From the NCBI GenBank assembly GCA_014218235.1, contig CM024759.1, positions 75,227,079-75,291,078 on the forward strand: a stretch of 64,000 bases of DNA, in the 5' to 3' direction. This stretch comes from Colocasia esculenta (taxonomy: Eukaryota > Streptophyta > Magnoliopsida > Alismatales > Araceae). A program made the position numbers and the translations under genes. This document shows, piece by piece, positions 58,837-64,000 of the stretch (position 1 is its first letter; each line of letters opens with the position of its first letter). Below the pieces are notes generated by a model that worked only from the letters and a program-made list of their open reading frames with translations, was not told the origin of the DNA and did no database searches.

Positions 58837-61800
58837 ATGGGTTGCGTCTGCAGGCTGTCCTCTTCCTCCTTCCTCTTGGCCTTCCTCGTCTCGCTTGTGG
58901 GTTCTGCTTGTTCTGCGTCCGCTTCCACCCTCGTGCAGCCCGCATGCCACCCTGGCGACCTGGGGGCCCTGAGGGACTTCGCCGGCAACCTGACCAACGG
59001 GTGGTCCGCCCTCGCCTCCACCTGGTCCGAGGTGTCCCCATCTTGCTGCAGCTGGGAAGGCGTCTTCTGCGCGGAGTCCGTCAGCGGCGGTGGCGACGGC
59101 AACGGGGCGGCGGGTGCTGCGAGGGTGACCATGCTTCGGCTGCCTGGCAGGGGCCTTAGGGGCTCCGTTTCTGGCTCCTTGGGGCGTCTGGATCAGCTGA
59201 CGTCGCTCGACCTCTCTCACAACGTTCTCCATGGTGCGATGCCGCCGGAGCTCTCCGGACTGGCCCAGCTGCAGCTTCTGAATCTCAGCTTCAATGTGCT
59301 TTCTGGGCCGGTGGCTCCGGTGATTGCCGGTTTGGCGTCTGTCCGCGTCGTGGACCTGTCGAGCAACTACTTCAATGGGACCGACCTGTTCGACCTTCGG
59401 GCATTCCCTGGCTTGGCCGCCTTCAACGTCAGCAACAACTCCTTCACCGGCCCCGTCGGCTCGGACGTCTGCCTGGGCTCGGACGCGATCCGTGTCTTGG
59501 ATTTGTCGATGAACGGCTTCTCCGGCGACCTCTCTGGAGTCGGGTTCTCCAACTGCAGTGCCCATCTGCAGGAGCTCTACCTTGATTCCAATTCACTTTC
59601 AGGTAATCTACCCGGCTCGCTGTTTGATGTTTTGTCTCTGGAGAAGCTATCCCTTTCCGCCAACAATCTTTCTGGCCCATTACCCGACCGCCTGAGTAGT
59701 TTGTCGAACCTTAGTGTTCTCGTCTTGTCGGGGAACCAGTTCTCCGGTCCCCTCCCCAACATCTTTGGCAATCTTACTGCGCTCCGGCGATTTCTCGCCC
59801 ATTCAAATGCTTTCTCCGGCAACCTGCCGCCTTCTTTGTCTCAGTGCTCGATGCTTCAGGATCTCGACCTCCGGAACAACTCTCTGAGTGGTCACATAGC
59901 TCTCGATTTCTCTCGGTTGACACTCCTGACTTCTCTTGATCTTGCCACCAACAACTTTACCGGGACCCTGCCTGTTAGCATTGCCAATTGCCTGCGGCTC
60001 AAGACCTTGAGCCTCGCCAAGAATAACTTGACAGGTAGTGTCCCAGAGGAATTTAAGAACCTCATCTCTCTTTCCTCCCTATCATTGTCGAACAACAGTG
60101 TTCACAACATATCAGGGGCACTGGACGTGCTCAGAAGCTGCAGAAATCTCACTACACTCATTCTCACAAGGAACTTCCATGGCGAAGAAATTCCAAGATC
60201 CATGGGTGGCTTTGAGAACCTGAAAGTCTTGGCTCTCGGAAATTGTGGTCTTACTGGTCAAATCCCTATGTGGTTAATGGATTGCAAGAAGCTAGAAGTT
60301 CTGGATCTCTCATGGAACCGGTTGGATGGGGTTATTCCTTCATGGATCGGCCAGTTTGATAATCTCTTCTACCTGGACATATCAAACAATACTCTCTCCG
60401 GACCGATCCCCATCAGCTTTACCAATCTGAAGAGTTTAATAACTGCAAGTGCTTCATCACAGGCTATGTCAATTGGTATGCCACTTTATGTGAAGCGCAA
60501 CAAGACTGCCAATGGCCTGCAGTATAATCAAATCTCTAGCTTTCCCCCAGCACTGTACTTGAATGACAACAGAATTAATGGGACCATATGGCCTGAGTTT
60601 GGGCGGCTGAAGCAGCTCCATGTGCTGGACTTGAGCCACAATCATATTACTGGAACCATTCCTGATACTATCTCTGACATGGAGAACCTAGAAATCTTGG
60701 ATCTATCATGGAATGGTCTTTATGGATCTATCCCCATGTCTCTGAAAAGGCTCACCTTCTTGTCAAATTTAGTGTAGCTCATAACAATCTGTCAGGAGAG
60801 ATCCCAACTGGTGGGCAATTTTTCAGTTTTTCCATTCTAGCTTTGAAGCAAACCCAGGGTTATGTGGAGCACCTAATCCTTCCTGCGACAGAAGCAATTT
60901 TACAGGCTTTCCTCAAGAAATTCCATCAGACTCACCTGGGAAGATTGGGCGAAGGAGCATACTTGGAATAACAATCAGTGTAGGGGTTGGCATTGCAATT
61001 CTTTTGGCTGTTGTCTTGCTTAACATGTCCAGAAAGGATGTAGGGTATCTAACTGATGAATCAGACCTGGAAGATGGACCAAACAGAGTGTCAGAGTCTG
61101 TGGGATCTAAGTTAGTGCTGCTCTTTCATAATTCAGATAAGGAGCTTACTATAGCTGACCTTCTGAAATCTACCAATAACTTTGATCAAGCAAATATAAT
61201 TGGATGTGGTGGATTTGGACTGGTGTACAAGGCAAACCTACCTGATGGGACAAAAGCTGCGATCAAGAGGCTTTCTGGTGACTGTGGGCAGATTGACCGT
61301 GAATTTCAAGCAGAGGTGGAATCCCTGTCTAGAGCTCAGCACAAGAACCTTGTGTCTCTGAAGGGATACTGCAAGCTTGGTAGTGACAGATTGTTAATCT
61401 ACTCTTACATGGAGAATGGAAGCTTAGACTATTGGCTGCATGAAAGAGTAGATGGAGGTTCTCTTCTTCGGTGGGATTCTAGGCTTAAGATTGCTCAGGG
61501 AGCAGCATGGGGGTTGGCTTACCTGCATAAAGTCTGTGAACCCAACATTGTTCACCGTGATGTAAAATCAAGCAACATTCTGTTGGATGAAAGATTTGAG
61601 GCACATTTGGCCGACTTTGGGCTCTCACGGCTTATCCGTCCATATGACACTCATGTAACTACTGATCTGGTGGGGACCCTGGGCTACATCCCTCCTGAAT
61701 ATAGCCAAACCCTCACAGCCACTCTGAAAGGTGATGTTTATAGCTTTGGAGTTGTCCTACTAGAGCTGCTTACTGGGAAGAGACCAGTCGACATATGCAA

Positions 61801-62025
61801 AGCAAAAGGGAATAGGGACTTGGTTTCGTGGGTCTTACAGATGAAATCAGAGGATAAGGAGGAACAGATTTTGACACAGCTATCTGGAACAAGTCACAGG
61901 AGAAGCAGCTGAGGGCAGTACTTGAAACTGCATGCAGATGCATCAATCCAGATCCCAGGAAGAGACCGTCAATTGAACAGGTCGTTTCATGGCTAGATGG
62001 TGTTGGGGCAAGTACTTTAGTATAA
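58837..62025 (+). CDS. PSKR2: Phytosulfokine receptor 2-like LRR receptor kinase, three frameshifts
   Basis: This intronless gene encodes about 1063 residues, close to Arabidopsis PSKR2 (1053). A signal peptide (MGCVCRLSSSSFLLAFLVSL) is followed by a Cys-pair LRR N-terminus and about 20 LRRs. An island domain with MPLYVKRNKTANGLQYNQIS lies near residues 530-575 and a membrane helix at 60957-61028. The kinase has IIGCGGFGLVYK, Lys at 61264-61266, HRD at 61553-61561 and DFG at 61613-61621. Phrases such as FGRLKQLHVLDLSHN and HKNLVSLKGYC favour PSKR2 over PSKR1. PSKR kinases sit in the plasma membrane and bind the sulfated peptide phytosulfokine; that is family knowledge. Three apparent one-base losses (near 60762, 60830 and 61870) break the frame, so as written only the first 646 residues or so are made. 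The breaks may be sequence errors or pseudogenization. ATGs at 58807 and 58735 are in frame upstream. Confidence 0.88.
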
Positions 62026-63390
62026 TCAGGCTGTTCTTATGTTACTATAGTTCTTCTGAGCTTCCCCATGGAAGTGGATTCACTGCTTCATGTCGGAACA
62101 CCAGGACACTGAAAATAAGTTTCTAACATCCATATACCAACGCCATGCTTTCATGATTAGGATCACAGAGAGAGAGAGCAGTACAGAAGCATATAATTTT
62201 AATAGTTCTTTGTTTTCTTCTTATTTTAAACTTGCATTAAGCAAATAGATATACAGGCTAAACTCTGTCAAGGAGTCATCACACTCCTTTACCTCGTAGC
62301 AGAACTTGAAGAAAATGTGGTCGTACACATCAGTCGGCAACATCTCCATTGTGATGTATCTCCTTTTCTATGTATAATATGCACTTGTGAGCTTCTGTTC
62401 TGCATCTTTTGAGAGGAAGAAGTGGAGGAGTTGAACCTTCCAGAAAAGTCTATTGAAGACCAATGTCAAACTTCCCCTGTTCATATAATGGGAAAACCTC
62501 ACCACTATTCTTAACTCAAGTCTCAATCATGTATAGATGATTACAGTTTGATCTTTTCATACATGCCTGGGCTTAGCCTTAGATCCACTTCTGATCTTTT
62601 GGTAAATTGATATTAGACATCACTATTGAAGCAGCTTGTGGCTTGTGGTAATTGTATATACTCTTTCAGCCATCATCTCCAAACAGGACCCTCTGTTTCC
62701 CATTCTGCCACTTGAGCGATGTTAATCATTCCTAGATATACTTTGGCTGACATTGCTCACCCTCATACTGAAAACTTTCATTAATTTCTGCGTTTGGTAC
62801 TTGATGGCAATGAGGGCCACTGGGATACACGTTTGTTTCTTGTCGCCATTAGTAGTGGTGGTTATTCGTCTTCATGCACTAATATAAACCTCAAAGTTTG
62901 TGCTGAAACCTACATTCTCTTTGCTTTTTGGTGCTCTTGATATTTGGAATTTTCACTGCGATCTTCCTTAAAATCTCATTTCTGTAAAGGGGTCTTCCAA
63001 TGAGTGTGAGGTGGATTGTAAGAAAGTAATTCTATTAGTTAAGAGCATGTTTGATATTTGAATAGACAATAAAATGAGAATATCTTCAAAATTTTGAGAA
63101 TATCTTTATTATTTTGAGGATATCTTCACTCGGTCTATCCAAATACCAAACATGTAAGAGTTTTTAACAAATATGGAACCACCTAACAAATACCGGACTT
63201 TTAGTATTTATCATCGGTCGAATGGAATTATTTTCTTGCAATCTATCTCATTTTTATTGTAAGACTTTTCTTGCAATGGATATTTTTCTAATCTGAATTG
63301 ATGATCCATGAACTCAAATATGCTGCTGTCGCTCTGCTCTCACGTTCTACAATCACTTTGGAGCTGGCAAACAACCTCGGATACTTGTGT
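62026..63390. other. 3' flank of the receptor kinase
   Basis: No second gene is seen. The proximal part should be the 3' untranslated region; an AG run lies at about 62167-62180. A small foldback element lies at about 63044-63156. Confidence 0.5.
63044..63156. mobile_element. Small MITE-like inverted repeat
   Basis: The ends AGCATGTTTGATATTTGAAT and, read from the right, ACATGTTTGGTATTTGGATA are inverted repeats of about 24 bases, both followed by AGAC. The ~113-base element has an AGAATATCTT-rich interior. The target duplication is not clear. Confidence 0.6.
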
Positions 63391-63585
63391 GCAAGATTCG
63401 ACTTATCGGGGTGAATCGGATTTTTTTTGATCCGCCACGATTCGCCTGAATCAAGTTGATTCACATGGAAATCAGATGAGAATTGATCTGATTCGATGGG
63501 AATCGATCCGATTCGATAGGAATCGGACGAATCGATTTCCCTTGATTCGGCCGAATCAGGCCGATTCGATCCGCCACACCAAACT
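63391..63585 (-). repeat. GAATCG-rich dispersed repeat, copy 2 (inverted)
   Basis: The minus strand begins AGTTTGGTGTGGCGGATCG and ends GTCGAATCTTGC, collinear with copy 1 at 51719-51915, including GGCGGATCA followed by an A-run. The interior differs in the number and order of GAATCG phrases. Confidence 0.8.
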
Positions 63586-64000
63586 ATACTTCTGTGCCTG
63601 CATTATTTACTTTTGCAGGAAGGATCAAACACATAAGCTGGTGAGTTGCAAGAACATTTGGAGGGGGGGTGTTGAACGTGGAATGGGAGGAGTTATGCGA
63701 GATATTTCAATGTTATTCTCTTTACTCGGTGAGATTCGTTATTTTTGGGCGAGAAGGATCAGAATATTTGATTTAAATCGACCAAAAAAGATCCATTTTT
63801 TTTGTTAGTAGCTAGGGTATAGTTGTTTCACTGACCCTCTTTAATTCACATCACAAAGACCCAGCTCAAGTTTTCGTTCGTATACGAAGAACGATCCTAA
63901 TCTTGGGCAAAACCACGGCTAGTTCCTAATTCTTTGGCATGTTTCTGGTGTATATATATATGCTAACCTTTTCTTGTAGTTTTTCCCCACCTAAAGAAAT
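63586..64000. other. Intergenic DNA to the window end
   Basis: No gene is supported. The frame over 63476-63808 starts inside the GAATCG repeat and has no recognised similarity. Confidence 0.5.

Overview
This window is plant nuclear DNA, most likely from a monocot outside the grasses. The two host genes start GC-rich and turn AT-rich toward their 3' ends, as is common in commelinid monocots, and large LTR retrotransposons, a plant-type RTE LINE and several MITEs surround them. The species cannot be named from the sequence. Two host genes are well supported, both on the + strand: an FLX-like 1 coiled-coil gene (33234-43463, five exons) and a phytosulfokine receptor 2-type LRR receptor kinase (58837-62025, one exon, broken by three single-base shifts).

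Region 1 (1-33 kb) is almost entirely nested and adjacent retroelements. Element 1 (minus strand) is cut by the window start and has 3.3-kb LTRs. A 3.3-kb solo LTR (6015-9309), element 2 (10845-18598, +) and element 3 (23430-32645, -) belong to one family: ~3-kb LTRs, an initiator-tRNA-like primer site, an AGTGGGGGAG polypurine tract and only a decayed gag fragment inside. They look like non-autonomous LARD-type elements. Between them lie a PIF/Harbinger-like MITE (19180-19832) and two solo LTRs of other families (20853-21560, 22575-23373).

Region 2 (33-44 kb) is the FLX-like 1 gene. Its 7.4-kb second intron holds an RTE LINE with a 10-bp target duplication (36241-40880), itself interrupted by a 1.7-kb solo LTR with a 5-bp duplication (37742-39475). 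Region 3 (44-57 kb) is intergenic: an hAT MITE abutted by a Mutator-like MITE, a probable copia-type LTR carrying a degenerate ATCGATT array, another solo LTR and small hairpin elements. Region 4 (57-64 kb) is the receptor kinase with a long pyrimidine-rich leader, a small MITE downstream, and one of two inverted copies of a GAATCG-rich repeat.

The most unusual signal is in the 3-kb LTR family. Palindromic CTGTCGACAG sites recur in six arrays at about 21 and 51-53 bp, close to two and five DNA turns. The arrays lie downstream of the LTR TATA box, so they should be transcribed. An unrelated LTR family in the same window has its own dense cluster of GTCGCGAC palindromes.

Five solo LTRs against three paired elements point to frequent LTR-LTR recombination here. 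All borders were read by eye; identities and ages need alignment.
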